Positions 45,113 through 55,239 of a stretch of 64,000 bases of DNA are shown piece after piece. This stretch comes from Verrucomicrobium sp. BvORR034. GTDB taxonomy: Bacteria; Verrucomicrobiota; Verrucomicrobiia; Verrucomicrobiales; Verrucomicrobiaceae. The notes beneath the pieces were generated by a model. That model ran no database searches, had not been told where the DNA came from, and was given only the letters and a program-made list of their open reading frames with translations. The stretch covers positions 36,428 through 100,427 of the forward strand of contig NZ_BATQ01000007.1 of the NCBI RefSeq assembly GCF_000739635.1. The letters run 5' to 3'. Numbering within the stretch: position 1 is the stretch's first letter; every line of letters begins with the position of its first letter. The position numbers and the translations under genes were made by a program.

Positions 45113-48100
45113 CTACCTCAGCACGGGTTTTAGGAACTTACCTGTCCAGCTGTCCTTCACCTTGGCCACCTCTTCCGGGGTGCCCAGGGCGATGACCTTG
45201 CCGCCGCGTTCGCCGGCCTCGGGGCCGATGTCCACGAGGTAGTCCGCCTCGGCGATGACGTCGAGATGGTGCTCAATGACGACCACGGTGTGGCCTTCAT
45301 CCACCAGGCGGTGCAGGACCTCGATCAACCGGCGCACATCGTGGGCGTGGAGGCCGATGGTTGGCTCCTCGATGATGTAGAGGTTGCGCTTGTCACTCTT
45401 CAGCCCGCGCATCTTCTCGGTGACGGTGCGGCCTTGCCCCACGTTGAGCTCGGTGACCAGCTTCAAGCGCTGGGCTTCGCCGCCGCTCAGGGTTGGGCTG
45501 GGCTGCCCCAGTTGCAGGTAGCCCAGACCGGTGTCGGCCAGCAACTGCAGCGGTCGGGCAACGCGAGGGATGCTGGCAAAGAAATCTGCCGCCTCCGCAA
45601 TGCTCATGCGCAGCACTTCGCCGATGTGTTTGCCGTTGAACTCCACCTCCATGGTGGCGGCGTTGAAGCGCAGGCCGTGGCAGACTTCACAATGCACACG
45701 GGTGGTGGGGAGGAAGTTCATCTCCACCTTGATCTCTCCATTGCCCTGGCAGGTTTCGCAGCGTCCGCCCTCGGTGTTGAAGGAAAACCGCCCCGCTTCA
45801 TAGCCGCGGGCACGGGCCAGCGGCACCTGGGCGAAGAGCTTGCGGATGTCGTCCAGGACGCCCACATACGTGGCTGGACAGGATCGCGAGCTCTTGCCTA
45901 TGGGGGACTGATCCACCTCGTACACGGCGGCGATCTGGTCGGCGTTCAAGACTTCCTTCCAGGTGCGCTCCTCGTTCTTCTTCCGTTTGGTTTTGGAAAT
46001 CACCGCCTGCACGGCGGGATGCAGGCAGCCCCGGATGAGGGAGCTCTTGCCACTGCCGCTCACGCCGGTGATCACCGAGAGCCGGCTGAAGGGCAGGGCC
46101 ACATCCACGTTCCGCAGGTTGTTGGCCGTGGCCCCCTTGAGCCGGAGCCAGCCGGTGGGGGAGTTCCGGGCCGGAAGCTTGCGCCGCTGCCCGTGAAGTG
46201 GATGCTTCATGACATCCTTCAAGGCGCGTCCGGTGGCCGAGGCCGGATTGGACTGGATGTCTTCCAGGGTGCCCATGGCGGTGATCTCACCGCCAAAGCG
46301 CCCGGCACCAGGTCCGAGGTCGATGATGGTGTCCGCCCGCTTCATGGTCTCATCATCATGCTCCACGATGAGCAGGGAGTTACCTTTATCCCGCAGGGCC
46401 AGCAGGGTGTTGAGCAGGTTCTCGTTGTCACGCGGATGGAGCCCGATGGTGGGTTCATCCAGGACATAGAGCACGCCACGCAGGTTTGAGCCCAGCTGGG
46501 AGGCCAGCCGGATGCGCTGCGCCTCGCCGCCGCTCAGGGTGTCGGCACTGCGGTTGAGCTGCAGGTACCCGAGGCCCACCTCCTGCATGAAGCGGAGCCG
46601 CTGGGTGATCTCCTTCATGATATCGCGGGCAATCTCGGACTGGATCCCGCTGAACTTGAACTGGGCAGCGAGCTCCCCGCCGCGTTCGGCAGAGAGGCAG
46701 ACAATCTGCTCCATGCGCACTCCCTTTACCTCCACCGCGCGGGCCACGGGGTTGAGGCGGCTGCCGTGGCAGGATTCACAGGGGACGAGGGCGTGCTCCT
46801 CGCTGGCGAACTTGCGTTCCTCCTCCATCTCGGCCTCCAGCAGGGAGACATCGTCGCGGCGGTGGTCCAGATTTTCCGTGGCCGGGCGGAAGCCGAAGCC
46901 GCGGCAGTCGCGGCACCAGCCATGCGGGCTGTTGAAGGAGAAGAGGCGGGGATCCAGCTCTTCAAAGGACATGCCGCACTGCGGGCAGCTCATCTCCGTG
47001 TTGAGCACGTGGGTGGACTTGTCCGCCAGCAGCACTTTGATCGTGCCCTTGCCCATCTTAAGCGCCTTTTCGATCACCGGGCGCAGCGCGATGGCGGAGG
47101 CCTTCTTGTCCACCTGGCCGAGCACGGCGTCGATGGTGTGTTCCTTGAACCGCTCCAGGCGCTTGAACCCGGCGGTTTCCTTGAACTGGCCGTCCACCAG
47201 CAGGGTCGTGATGCCCTGTTTGGCGGCGAACTCCGCCACATCCGTGTGGAAGCCCTTCCGGGCCTTCACGAGCGGGGCGAGGATGTGCACCTTGCCCTTG
47301 GCGGCCATGGTCTCCACGGAGCGGACGATGGCTGCCACGCTCTGCTTCTCCACCGCCACGTTGCAGTTCGGGCAGAACTGGGTGCCCACCTTGGAGTAGA
47401 GGAGCCGCAGGAAGTGATAGACCTCGGTGACGGTGGCCACGGTGCTCTTCCCGCTGCCGCGGGAGACGCGTTGCTCGATCGCCACGGTGGGAGGCACGCC
47501 GGTTATGAGATCCACATCCGGCTTCTCCATCTGCTCCACGAAGGTGCGGGCATAGACAGACATGCTGTCGAGGAAGCGGCGCTGCCCCTCGGCAAAGACG
47601 AGGTCGAAGGCCAGGGAGGATTTCCCGGAACCGCTCAGGCCTGTGACGACGACCATCTTGTCGCGCGGGATGTCGAGGTTGAAGTTCTTGAGATTGTGCT
47701 CCCGAGCCCCGCGGATGGCGATGGTGTTGGGCGCAGCCTCCACTGTCTTGCTTCCATACTTGGGTGAGGCTTCCTTGAGGGAGGCGGCACGTCTGGCGGC
47801 GGTGCCGGAGCCTTCCAGCACCTCGCCGAGATAGCGCCCGGTCCAGGAGATGTCGCATGCGGCCACCGTTTCTGGTGTGCCTGTCACGACGATGTTTCCG
47901 CCGGTTGCGCCCGCTTCCGGTCCCAGATCAATGACCCAGTCCGCGCACTTGATGACTTCCATGTTGTGCTCGATCACCAGGATGCTGTGCCCCTCCTGGG
48001 TGAGGCGTTGCAGCAGCTTGAGGAGGAGGGCGATGTCGTCGAAATGGAGCCCTGTGGTGGGCTCGTCCAGCAGGAAAAGGGTTTTTCCCTTTGGATCATC

Positions 48101-50716
48101 GCTCTCGGCCATGCCCTGGGTGTCGAGCAGGTGGCCGATGAGCTTGAGCCGCTGGGCCTCCCCGCCGCTCAAGGTGTTGAGCGGCTGGCCCAGACGCAGG
48201 TAGCCCAGGCCGGCTTCCACCAGCATGTTCATGGAGGCGACCACGGCCTTCGCCCGGCTGGACTCGATGGCGCCGAAGAACTCTGCGGCCTCCTCGACCG
48301 TGAGGCTCAGCACCTCGTGAATGTTCTTTCCTCGAAGCTTGAGCCGCAGGGCATGCGGCTGGTAGCGCTTGCCCTCGCACTCCGGACACGTCACGTAGAG
48401 GTCGCTGAGGAACTGCATCTCGATCTTCTCGAAGCCGTTGCCCCAGCAACGCTCGCAGCGGCCGTCTCCGCTGTTGAAGCTGAAGAATCCGGCGGTGACC
48501 CCCTCCGTCTTGGCATCTTCCGTGTCGGCAAAGAGCTGGCGGATCTGGTCAAAGGCGCCCACGTACACGGCAGGTGTGCTGCGTGGGGTGCGGGCCAGCG
48601 GGCTCTGGTCCACCATCACCACCTGGCCGACCTTGTCGCCGCCTTCGATGGTTTTCACTTTGCCGGGCTCTTCCTCGATCACCTCGCCGCGCTGGCGGAG
48701 CAGGTTGCGGTAGAGCACATCATGCACCAGGGTGCTCTTGCCGCTGCCGCTGACACCGGTGACGCAGCACATCAGCCCCAGAGGCACATCCACACTCACG
48801 TTTTTGAGGTTGTGCTGGCGGGCACCCACGATGCGCAGATTCTGACCCTTCTTCACGGCGCGACGTTTGGAGGGCACGGGAATGCTTTTGCGACCAAAGA
48901 GATAGTCTCCCGTGAGCGTGCCCGGCGTGTCCTGCAGGGCGGTCAGCGGGCCGTGGAAGACGAGCTCGCCGCCTTTCTCGCCGCGACCGGGCCCGATTTC
49001 GACGAGGTTGTCCGCCGCATGCATCACGGCCTCCTCATGCTCCACCACGAGCAGGGTGTTTCCTTTATCCCTAAGGCCCTCCATCACCCCGATGAGGCGG
49101 CCGATGTCGCGCGGATGCAGGCCGATGCTCGGCTCATCCAGGACAAAGAGCGTGTTCACGAGTGAGGCACCCAGGCAGGTGGTGAGGTTCACGCGCTGCA
49201 GCTCCCCGCCGCTCAGCGTGCGCGTCTGGCGGTCCAGATCCAGATACCCCAGGCCGGCGCGCTCCATGTAGCTGAGGCGGGAGACAATCTCATCCCGCAG
49301 CATCTTTACCGCGCGATCGCCGTCCGGGACCTCCAGCCCCTGGATGAAAGGCGATAGATCGCTCACCGGCGTTTTCCAGAACTCCGCCAGCGACTTCCCG
49401 CCGACGCGGAAATACGCGGCCTCTTTCTTCAGCCGCCCGCCTCCGCAGGCCTCGCATTCCGTGTAGGCGCGGTAACGGCTCAGGAAGACGCGGACGTGCA
49501 TCTTGTAAGCGCGGCTTTCCTGCCACTTGAAGAATCCGCGCACGCCGTACCATTCGCCATTGCGATGGGCTTCTTCAGGGTCGCTGTTGTCGCCCTCAAT
49601 GAGCCAGCGCTGCTGTTGCACCGGCAGCTCGTTGAAGGGGGTGTTGATGTTCACTTTGGCGGCCTTGGCGCAGCGCTCCAGGTCGTCCTGGCACTCGCTG
49701 TAGGTGTCGCCTTGAAAGGCCCGCACCAGACCGCCACGGATGCTCAGCGTTTCGTCCGGCATCGCCTTGCCCATGTCGAGACCCAGGGTGCGGCCAAAGC
49801 CACGGCAGCTGGGGCAGGCTCCGATGGGGTTGTTGAAACTGAAGAGCCCCGGCGTGGGCTCCGGTAGCTTGAAGTCGCAATCGGCGCAGCGCCAGTCGGT
49901 GGAGAAGCTTAACATCTCCGGCTTGGCAGGGGCGTCTTTGCCGGTGAGCGACACGCTCACCTGCCCCTTGCCGTGACGCAACGCAACCTCGATGGCTTCC
50001 GTCAGACGGGGTTTGTTGGCGGGTTCGAGGACAATACGATCCTGCACCACATGCACCATCGCCGGCAGTTTGCGGCCTTTCAGATTCTGCGGTTCGTCGG
50101 TGCGCAAGACCTCGCCGTAGATCAGCACGCGCACATAACCTTGCGCCTGGAGGAAGCTGAAGAAATCCTCCACTGCCGTGTCTGCGGGCACGGGTACGCC
50201 GAAGAGGAGGAGGGCGGTCTTCCCCGTGTGCGCAGGCAGCAGCGCATGGAGGATGCTTTCCGGCGTCTCGGGCTTCACAGGCCGGTGACACTCCGGACAC
50301 TCGCCCACGGCCAGCCGCGGGAAGAGCATCTTCAGGTAGTCATTGATCTCCGTGATGGTGCCGACGGTGGACCGGGTGGAGCGGATGTTGTTGACCTGCT
50401 CAATGGCGATGGCCGGCGGGATGCCGTGGATGGCGTCCACATTCGGCTTGTCCATGCGCTCGAAGAACTGGCGCGTGTACGGCGAGAAGGTCTCCACATA
50501 CCGGCGCTGGCCTTCCGCGTAGATGGTGTCGAAGGCCAGGGAGGATTTCCCGGAGCCACTGGGGCCGGTGATGACGTTCAGCTTGCCCAGAGGGAGGTCC
50601 AGGTCGAAGCCCTTCAGGTTGTTTTGCCGCACACCCCGGATGTGGATGAAGGCATCGGTCGGCGCAGCAGCGGGAGAAGGCTCGGCAGGGGCGGCTTTTT
50701 TCTTGCGGGTGGACAT
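45113..50716 (-). CDS. uvrA: Tandemly fused double UvrA-type excinuclease ABC subunit A
   Basis: An 1867-residue protein, about twice the usual UvrA length, made of two complete UvrA units in one chain. Four Walker A motifs are intact: GPSGSGKSS (51-59), GVSGSGKST (about 657), GLSGSGKSS (about 1022) and GVSGSGKSS (about 1557). Four ABC signatures match (LSGGELQR near 501, LSGGEAQR near 851, 1394 and 1744). Both halves keep zinc-finger cysteine sets ([49 protein letters not shown]) and the UvrB-binding-type region. The protein should recognise damaged DNA for nucleotide excision repair, as a pseudo-dimer in cis. It may be an additional paralogue rather than the sole UvrA. It stands alone, divergent from a toxin-antitoxin pair. 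Confidence 0.93.
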   Translation of the reverse strand: MSTRKKKAAPAEPSPAAAPTDAFIHIRGVRQNNLKGFDLDLPLGKLNVITGPSGSGKSSLAFDTIYAEGQRRYVETFSPYTRQFFERMDKPNVDAIHGIPPAIAIEQVNNIRSTRSTVGTITEINDYLKMLFPRLAVGECPECHRPVKPETPESILHALLPAHTGKTALLLFGVPVPADTAVEDFFSFLQAQGYVRVLIYGEVLRTDEPQNLKGRKLPAMVHVVQDRIVLEPANKPRLTEAIEVALRHGKGQVSVSLTGKDAPAKPEMLSFSTDWRCADCDFKLPEPTPGLFSFNNPIGACPSCRGFGRTLGLDMGKAMPDETLSIRGGLVRAFQGDTYSECQDDLERCAKAAKVNINTPFNELPVQQQRWLIEGDNSDPEEAHRNGEWYGVRGFFKWQESRAYKMHVRVFLSRYRAYTECEACGGGRLKKEAAYFRVGGKSLAEFWKTPVSDLSPFIQGLEVPDGDRAVKMLRDEIVSRLSYMERAGLGYLDLDRQTRTLSGGELQRVNLTTCLGASLVNTLFVLDEPSIGLHPRDIGRLIGVMEGLRDKGNTLLVVEHEEAVMHAADNLVEIGPGRGEKGGELVFHGPLTALQDTPGTLTGDYLFGRKSIPVPSKRRAVKKGQNLRIVGARQHNLKNVSVDVPLGLMCCVTGVSGSGKSTLVHDVLYRNLLRQRGEVIEEEPGKVKTIEGGDKVGQVVMVDQSPLARTPRSTPAVYVGAFDQIRQLFADTEDAKTEGVTAGFFSFNSGDGRCERCWGNGFEKIEMQFLSDLYVTCPECEGKRYQPHALRLKLRGKNIHEVLSLTVEEAAEFFGAIESSRAKAVVASMNMLVEAGLGYLRLGQPLNTLSGGEAQRLKLIGHLLDTQGMAESDDPKGKTLFLLDEPTTGLHFDDIALLLKLLQRLTQEGHSILVIEHNMEVIKCADWVIDLGPEAGATGGNIVVTGTPETVAACDISWTGRYLGEVLEGSGTAARRAASLKEASPKYGSKTVEAAPNTIAIRGAREHNLKNFNLDIPRDKMVVVTGLSGSGKSSLAFDLVFAEGQRRFLDSMSVYARTFVEQMEKPDVDLITGVPPTVAIEQRVSRGSGKSTVATVTEVYHFLRLLYSKVGTQFCPNCNVAVEKQSVAAIVRSVETMAAKGKVHILAPLVKARKGFHTDVAEFAAKQGITTLLVDGQFKETAGFKRLERFKEHTIDAVLGQVDKKASAIALRPVIEKALKMGKGTIKVLLADKSTHVLNTEMSCPQCGMSFEELDPRLFSFNSPHGWCRDCRGFGFRPATENLDHRRDDVSLLEAEMEEERKFASEEHALVPCESCHGSRLNPVARAVEVKGVRMEQIVCLSAERGGELAAQFKFSGIQSEIARDIMKEITQRLRFMQEVGLGYLQLNRSADTLSGGEAQRIRLASQLGSNLRGVLYVLDEPTIGLHPRDNENLLNTLLALRDKGNSLLIVEHDDETMKRADTIIDLGPGAGRFGGEITAMGTLEDIQSNPASATGRALKDVMKHPLHGQRRKLPARNSPTGWLRLKGATANNLRNVDVALPFSRLSVITGVSGSGKSSLIRGCLHPAVQAVISKTKRKKNEERTWKEVLNADQIAAVYEVDQSPIGKSSRSCPATYVGVLDDIRKLFAQVPLARARGYEAGRFSFNTEGGRCETCQGNGEIKVEMNFLPTTRVHCEVCHGLRFNAATMEVEFNGKHIGEVLRMSIAEAADFFASIPRVARPLQLLADTGLGYLQLGQPSPTLSGGEAQRLKLVTELNVGQGRTVTEKMRGLKSDKRNLYIIEEPTIGLHAHDVRRLIEVLHRLVDEGHTVVVIEHHLDVIAEADYLVDIGPEAGERGGKVIALGTPEEVAKVKDSWTGKFLKPVLR

Positions 50717-50969
50717 GGTGGTCGCGAGGCAGGCGGGCGTGCGGAAAAGAAAAGGGCGGGGGACAAGATCCAGCCAATCCGATTCGTGCGCCAGCGGCGG
50801 TCGGGTGCATCGGACTGGTGTTTATTTGACCACCTATGGTGCCTTTAGCCGGGATTGGCGGCGGTGCAAGGGGAGATGATGTTGGGCAGGGTGGGGGATA
50901 CCCCGCGGAAGGGAACGGCAGTGGAAGGATCACCTGTTGAGAACCTCCCCAGTTGTGTTATCTGACAGA

Positions 50970-51185
50970 ATGAGCGTTGAAGAAATGGCCCTTGAACTTC
51001 CACGTGCTGACAAGCTGAGGTTGATGGAAGCGCTCTGGACAGATCTTTCCAGACAGGATCAGGAACTGGAATCCCCATCTTGGCATGGGCCCGCGTTGAG
51101 GGAAACAGAAGCGCGGATCGCCGCTGGCAGTGAAGCTGTCTATACTTGGGAACAGGCTAAAGCGAGGCTCTCTGCCGGCAAATGA
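50970..51185 (+). CDS. Antitoxin-like addiction module component (TIGR02574-type)
   Basis: A 71-residue protein with the pattern of the putative addiction module component family: ALELPRADKLRLMEALWTDL near the N-terminus and an E-A-R-I-A-A-G-S-E-A-V-Y-T-W-E-Q-A-K-A-R-L end. It probably neutralises the toxin encoded next to it. Its stop codon overlaps the toxin start by 4 bp (ATGA), so the two are translationally coupled. ATG at 50985 is an alternative start. Confidence 0.85.
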   Translation: MSVEEMALELPRADKLRLMEALWTDLSRQDQELESPSWHGPALRETEARIAAGSEAVYTWEQAKARLSAGK

Positions 51186-51475
51186 CCATCAGAATCTCCG
51201 AGTCGGCCGTCCAGGATCTTGAAGATGGCCGAGACTTTTATGAGTTCCAGGAAGCCGGTTTGGGCCGGTACTTTGAGGACTGCCTTTCTTCGGATATTGA
51301 ATCTCTGATTCTCTACAAGGGGCTTCAGCGTAAGATCTTCGGACACTACCGACTGCTCTCGAAGCGATTCCCTTTTGCGATCTACTATAAGATCGATGAC
51401 GATGGGGGAGTCTTGATACATCGAGTGTTAGATTGCAGGAGCAATCCAGCGAGGCACTACAGGGCACTTCGATAA
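51182..51475 (+). CDS. RelE/ParE-family toxin
   Basis: A 97-residue ParE-like protein: SESAVQDLEDGRDFYEFQEAGLGRYFEDCL, then GLQRKIFGHYRLLSKRFPFAIYYKID and IHRVLDCRSNPARHY. Members of this superfamily either poison gyrase (ParE) or cleave ribosome-bound mRNA (RelE); the long N-terminal helices and the absence of the RelE catalytic triad pattern favour a ParE-type action, but this is uncertain. It forms an operon with the upstream antitoxin-like gene. A perfect hairpin at 51494-51518 follows. Confidence 0.88.
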   Translation: MTIRISESAVQDLEDGRDFYEFQEAGLGRYFEDCLSSDIESLILYKGLQRKIFGHYRLLSKRFPFAIYYKIDDDGGVLIHRVLDCRSNPARHYRALR

Positions 51476-51758
51476 GCGTTTCAGCCTGACTGAGGCAATC
51501 CCGCACGTCGGGATTGCCCTACAACCCAGGATGGTGGCAAGTGAGGGTGAGACTTCACCTCATGGGACGTTTGGCCGGGACCGGGACAAGAATGTCCCTC
51601 ACTCCTTTTACTGATGAGGGGGCAGGAACAGAACAGCCCAGGGGGCTCCGGCGATCCCAACCTCACTCCCGAAAGTTTCTCTGCCGTTTCTTGGACATTT
51701 CACCGTCTTTTCATGAGCGGTTCATCAACGTTTCACGTGCGGGTGGGAGGATGCACTC
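51476..51758. repeat. Intergenic spacer with two hairpin modules
   Basis: No supported gene in these 283 bp. GGCAATCCCG-CACGT-CGGGATTGCC (51494-51518) is a perfect 10-bp stem that may terminate the toxin-antitoxin operon. GGGACA-AGAA-TGTCCC (51583-51598) belongs to a small family also seen at 60500 and 63956. Confidence 0.7.
51494..51518 (+). terminator. Hairpin after the toxin-antitoxin operon
   Basis: Ten perfectly paired bases (GGCAATCCCG with CGGGATTGCC, loop CACGT), 18 bp after the toxin stop codon. There is no T-tract, and its GGGATTGCC end resembles the GTCCCGCATGCGGGAC repeat family, so it may be a repeat that also serves as a terminator. Confidence 0.5.
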
Positions 51759-53534
51759 ATGAAATGCCCACCCGCTTTTGCGCTTCCTTTGCTGGTCGCT
51801 TCTGGATTGATGACCTTTGGAGAAGCGACTGGACTCGGCCAGGAAGCTGGCGGGCAGGCTGCCTCTCCTACTCTGCTGGATAAAGCGGAGGTCCGCATCC
51901 CCTACTCGGAGCTCAAGAAGCTCTGGGATGAGGCGCATGCGGCGAAAACCCCTGTTCCCCCAGAACCATTGCCCGAGGGCTTGTTGCTTGCCGCGTTGTT
52001 TCGCGCCGACTTGTCCTCGGGTAAGGTGGGGGTGGAAGCTGAGTTCAAAGTGGAAAGCTTTGCCGGGAAGTGGGAGCGCATCCCGCTGATGGGCGCAGGG
52101 CTGACGGTGGCCAGCGTGGAGCCGCCCGACACCCGCCTCACCGTGGTGGAGGACAACCTGCTCTTTGTCGCGCCGCAAACTGGGCCCGCCACGATCAAAG
52201 TGAAGTTCGCGGAAACACCCCTGCCAGGGGCGGGCGGGGCTCCGTTCCTGCGGTTGACCACGTTGCCCAGTGCGGTGGGCTCCCTGGAGCTGCGCGGCCT
52301 GCCGGAGGGCCGGGCGGTGCTGATGGGCGATGGCAGCGCGGCCTCTGGCCAGGTCCAGGAGGGGGTCATGAAACTGAGCCTTCCGGCCCGCGGTGGTCCG
52401 GTGACACTCAGCCTGACGGATGCCGCGCTGCTCCCGAAGGAGGAGGCCCCGCCCCCGCCTCCACCGCCGCTCGCGCCCAGCGAGTGGGCGTTGCAGAATG
52501 AGGTGCTGGTGTATGAAGGTGAGGGTGAACTTTGCTACCGCTCTCTCATCAATGCCTCCGCGCTCAATGGATCCGCCGTGGAAGCGGTGCTCCTGCTGCC
52601 AGCCAATGCGCGCTCCGTGAAGGTGACCGGGGATGACCTCCTGGACAGCCGTCCCGCCCGCACGGCCAGCGGCCAGACGGAACTGCGACTGAAATGGAAG
52701 ACGCGCGACATCATGGAGCGCCAGTTCACCGTTTCCTACGCCCTGCAGCAGATGCCGATGGCCTCCGAGTGGGCGTTGCGCGCGCCGACGTTGGCGAAAG
52801 AGGATCAGGTGAAGTCCCTCTTCATGTTTGTGCTGTCGCCAGGCGTGGAGTTTGCCGGAGTCGGTCTGCAAGGTCCCATCCCGGCCCACAAGCTGCCCCG
52901 CTGGGTGATTGCGGAGACGAAGGCCCCCGAGTTTGGCACCGTGACCGCCGCCAGTGGCGTCACATTGCAAAGCCGGGTGCTGCCGCGGCTGGAGACAGCG
53001 GTGGGCGTCATCACCCGCAGTGACTATGTGACCAAACTGGTGGGAGACGGCTCTGTGCTCACGACCGGGACGGTGGAGATCGAGCATGATGAAGCCCTGC
53101 GCTGGAGTGTGGCGCTGCCCGAGAAAAGCAACCTTCTCAAGTGTTCTGTGGACGGTACTCCGGTGAAGCCCATCGTGCGGGAAAATGGCGTGGTAGAAGT
53201 GCCACTGCCCTATACCGGCACGGGCTCCAAGACGGTGAAGAGTCAGGTGGCCTTCTCCTACACGGAGACCAAGGACAAGCTCCATGCCGTGGAAGGCCAG
53301 ACGAGCCTGGAACTCCCGCTCACCCCGCTCTTCATCCAGGAGGTGCTCTGGTCCGTGGAGATCCCGGACACCTACCAGATCAGCGGTGTGGGGGAGGGGA
53401 TCGAGCACGCCGCCCCTGCAGCCGATGGAGGAGCAGGAAACAACGGCCACACCGTCCGGCTGGTGCGCAAGCTCTGCCGCAATGAGCGGCCGCAGGCGCA
53501 GCTCTTCTATCAAAAGAGCGGCCTGCTCCAGTAG
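51759..53534 (+). CDS. Exported hypothetical protein, partner of a CreD-like gene
   Basis: A 591-residue protein with a signal peptide (ALPLLVASGLMTFGEATG). The mature sequence opens with a helical segment (VRIPYSELKKLWDEAHA) and then runs of beta strands with a Pro-rich linker (KEEAPPPPPPPLAPSEW) at about 226-243. A second domain resembles an Ig-like or carboxypeptidase-regulatory-like repeat (SVKVTGDDLLDS, TELRLKWKTRDIMERQFTVSY). I do not recognise a named family. The gene for a CreD-like membrane protein starts 68 bp downstream on the same strand, and the two probably act together in envelope function. A longer role cannot be stated. Confidence 0.78.
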   Translation: MKCPPAFALPLLVASGLMTFGEATGLGQEAGGQAASPTLLDKAEVRIPYSELKKLWDEAHAAKTPVPPEPLPEGLLLAALFRADLSSGKVGVEAEFKVESFAGKWERIPLMGAGLTVASVEPPDTRLTVVEDNLLFVAPQTGPATIKVKFAETPLPGAGGAPFLRLTTLPSAVGSLELRGLPEGRAVLMGDGSAASGQVQEGVMKLSLPARGGPVTLSLTDAALLPKEEAPPPPPPPLAPSEWALQNEVLVYEGEGELCYRSLINASALNGSAVEAVLLLPANARSVKVTGDDLLDSRPARTASGQTELRLKWKTRDIMERQFTVSYALQQMPMASEWALRAPTLAKEDQVKSLFMFVLSPGVEFAGVGLQGPIPAHKLPRWVIAETKAPEFGTVTAASGVTLQSRVLPRLETAVGVITRSDYVTKLVGDGSVLTTGTVEIEHDEALRWSVALPEKSNLLKCSVDGTPVKPIVRENGVVEVPLPYTGTGSKTVKSQVAFSYTETKDKLHAVEGQTSLELPLTPLFIQEVLWSVEIPDTYQISGVGEGIEHAAPAADGGAGNNGHTVRLVRKLCRNERPQAQLFYQKSGLLQ

Positions 53535-53602
53535 GCGCGCCCCGGCAGTCTTCATGCAGGTAGTTTCATCCAATCTCTTCATCCTTTTCACCCCATCTTG
53601 AC

Positions 53603-54838
53603 ATGACCCCTCTACGTATTCTTGCCATCGCGGCCATCACCCTCTGCACGGCCGTGGCTTGGGCCGTGCTGGGACGCACCCTCCAGGTTCGCACCTCCGG
53701 CTCCGGCAGCCAGCTCGGCGATGACGTGACGGATGTCTGGGGCCCGGAGATGCGCCAGGCGCATCCCACGGCCTTCTACTTCAGCCCCACCGGGGCCAAG
53801 GGCCGCGTCACCCTGCAGCCCAGCCGCAGCAAGGTGACGGTGAAGCTCGACTACGAACCCAAGAAGCGCGGCCTGCTTTGGCACCGGACCTATCGCGCCG
53901 ACTTCGCCGCCGACTACGAGTTCTCCAACCCCACGCCGGTGCCGCAGACCCTCTATTTGCAGTTTCCTCTGCCCTCGGGTGACGCGAGCTACCAGCGCTT
54001 CTCCTTCACCCTGGGCGGGGCCGCCGCCAGCCAGGCCACGCCTTCCGGCGGGATGGTGACGGAGGCAGTGGTGGTGCCCGCCCGCAGTGCGGTGCCGCTG
54101 AAGGTGACCTATGAAACCCGCGGCATGGACACCTGGGGCTACGCGTTTCCCCAGGCCGGACGGGTCGCACAGTTCAGCCTGGTGATGCAGACGAACTTTG
54201 ACGAGATCAACTTTCCCAAGGGCACCGGCTCCCCCACGGATCGAGATGTTAACAATCGCCTCTTCACCTGGGACTACCCGGATGTGCTCTCCGCCCCGGC
54301 CATCGGCATGGACATGCCCAAGGTGCTCAATGCCGGTCCTGTGGCTTCGCGCATCGCGTTCTTCGCCCCCGTGTCACTCGTGTTCTTCTTCACGGTGCTG
54401 CTCATTGTGGGCATGGTTTATGGAGCCAACCTCCACCCCATGAACTACTTCTTCCTCGCCGCGGGCTGCTTTGCTTTCCAGCTCCTGTTTGCCTACCTCG
54501 TGGATCTGGTGCCGCTCCATTTGAGTTTCATCATCTCTGCCGTGGTGTCCCTGGCCCTCGTCTGCCCCTATGTCGGAGCCGTGTCGGGGCGGAAGATGTT
54601 CTGGGTCGCCCTGGCCGCGCAGACGGTTTACATGGTGCTTTTCAGCTACAGCTTCTTCTTTGACGGGCTCACGGGTCTGACCATCACCATCGGAGCCATC
54701 CTGACGCTGGCACTGCTCATGCTGCTGACCGCCAAGGTGAACTGGGTGGAGAAGCTGGGAGCGTTCAAGGGAAGCCCGCCGCAGTCACCGCCCGCGCCTC
54801 CCATGCCACCGAAATTGAATCCGAATCCCGCGGCGTAA
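53603..54838 (+). CDS. CreD-like inner-membrane protein
   Basis: A 411-residue protein. An N-terminal hydrophobic helix (ILAIAAITLCTAVAWAVL) is followed by a long extracytoplasmic beta-rich domain (about 30-245). A C-terminal bundle of about six membrane helices comes next, starting at AFFAPVSLVFFFTVLLIVGMVYG and including the LHPMNYFFLAAGCFAFQLLFAY segment, which matches CreD/YjcH-type inner-membrane proteins (IHPVQYxLIGxALxxFYLLLLS pattern). It ends in a Pro-rich tail. CreD proteins are linked to envelope stress and beta-lactam or colicin responses in enterobacteria. The CreBC two-component genes are absent here; the exported protein encoded upstream takes that position. Confidence 0.85.
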   Translation: MTPLRILAIAAITLCTAVAWAVLGRTLQVRTSGSGSQLGDDVTDVWGPEMRQAHPTAFYFSPTGAKGRVTLQPSRSKVTVKLDYEPKKRGLLWHRTYRADFAADYEFSNPTPVPQTLYLQFPLPSGDASYQRFSFTLGGAAASQATPSGGMVTEAVVVPARSAVPLKVTYETRGMDTWGYAFPQAGRVAQFSLVMQTNFDEINFPKGTGSPTDRDVNNRLFTWDYPDVLSAPAIGMDMPKVLNAGPVASRIAFFAPVSLVFFFTVLLIVGMVYGANLHPMNYFFLAAGCFAFQLLFAYLVDLVPLHLSFIISAVVSLALVCPYVGAVSGRKMFWVALAAQTVYMVLFSYSFFFDGLTGLTITIGAILTLALLMLLTAKVNWVEKLGAFKGSPPQSPPAPPMPPKLNPNPAA

Positions 54839-55239
54839 GACGTGCCCGCTGCGCGGGAGACAGAAGACTGGAAGACACAAGACTCAAGACCTGAGCTGGC
54901 GCATGAGAGAACTCCCTAGCGGAGCGGTCAGGCAATGTAGTCCAGAGCTCTAGCTCGTCAGTCGCGCTACCCACCTCCTCCAATACCGATCCCGCATGCG
55001 GGACTCTGGACTACTTTTCAGCTGCCGCCTGCGGCGTAGTCCGGTTGTCCCAACCGGCATTGGAGCGAAGTGAAGAGCATGTTTGGCGTTCGAGCGTGAT
55101 GGGGGCTGCGGCCTCAGGGGACGCTCGCAGCAAGCGGAGCGCTTGCCCTACAGAGTCAGGGGCGGAGCAAAGTGGTTCAGAGCTTTGGTGCGTCAGCTCA
55201 ACGCAAGTCTGGCGTCTTCCGTCTCTCGCTTCGCGGGCC
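54839..55239. repeat. Intergenic spacer: composite of repeat modules between convergent genes
   Basis: No supported gene. CCCGC-TGC-GCGGG plus AGAC tract (54844-54907) follows the CreD-like stop by 5 bp. GTAGTCCAGAG (54937-54947) pairs with CTCTGGACTAC (55004-55014), enclosing the CCCGCATGCGGG palindrome (54991-55002). Then come CCGGTT-GTCCC-AACCGG (55041-55057), a GCAAGC palindrome (55130-55147) and an inverted AGAC module (55190-55238) ending at the stop of the Lon-like gene. Confidence 0.78.

Noticed and set aside
45113..50716. Double-length UvrA considered as two genes joined by a sequencing error
   Set aside because: A single frame runs through the junction with a plausible linker and intact motifs on both sides; fused UvrA proteins are known, so fusion is accepted.
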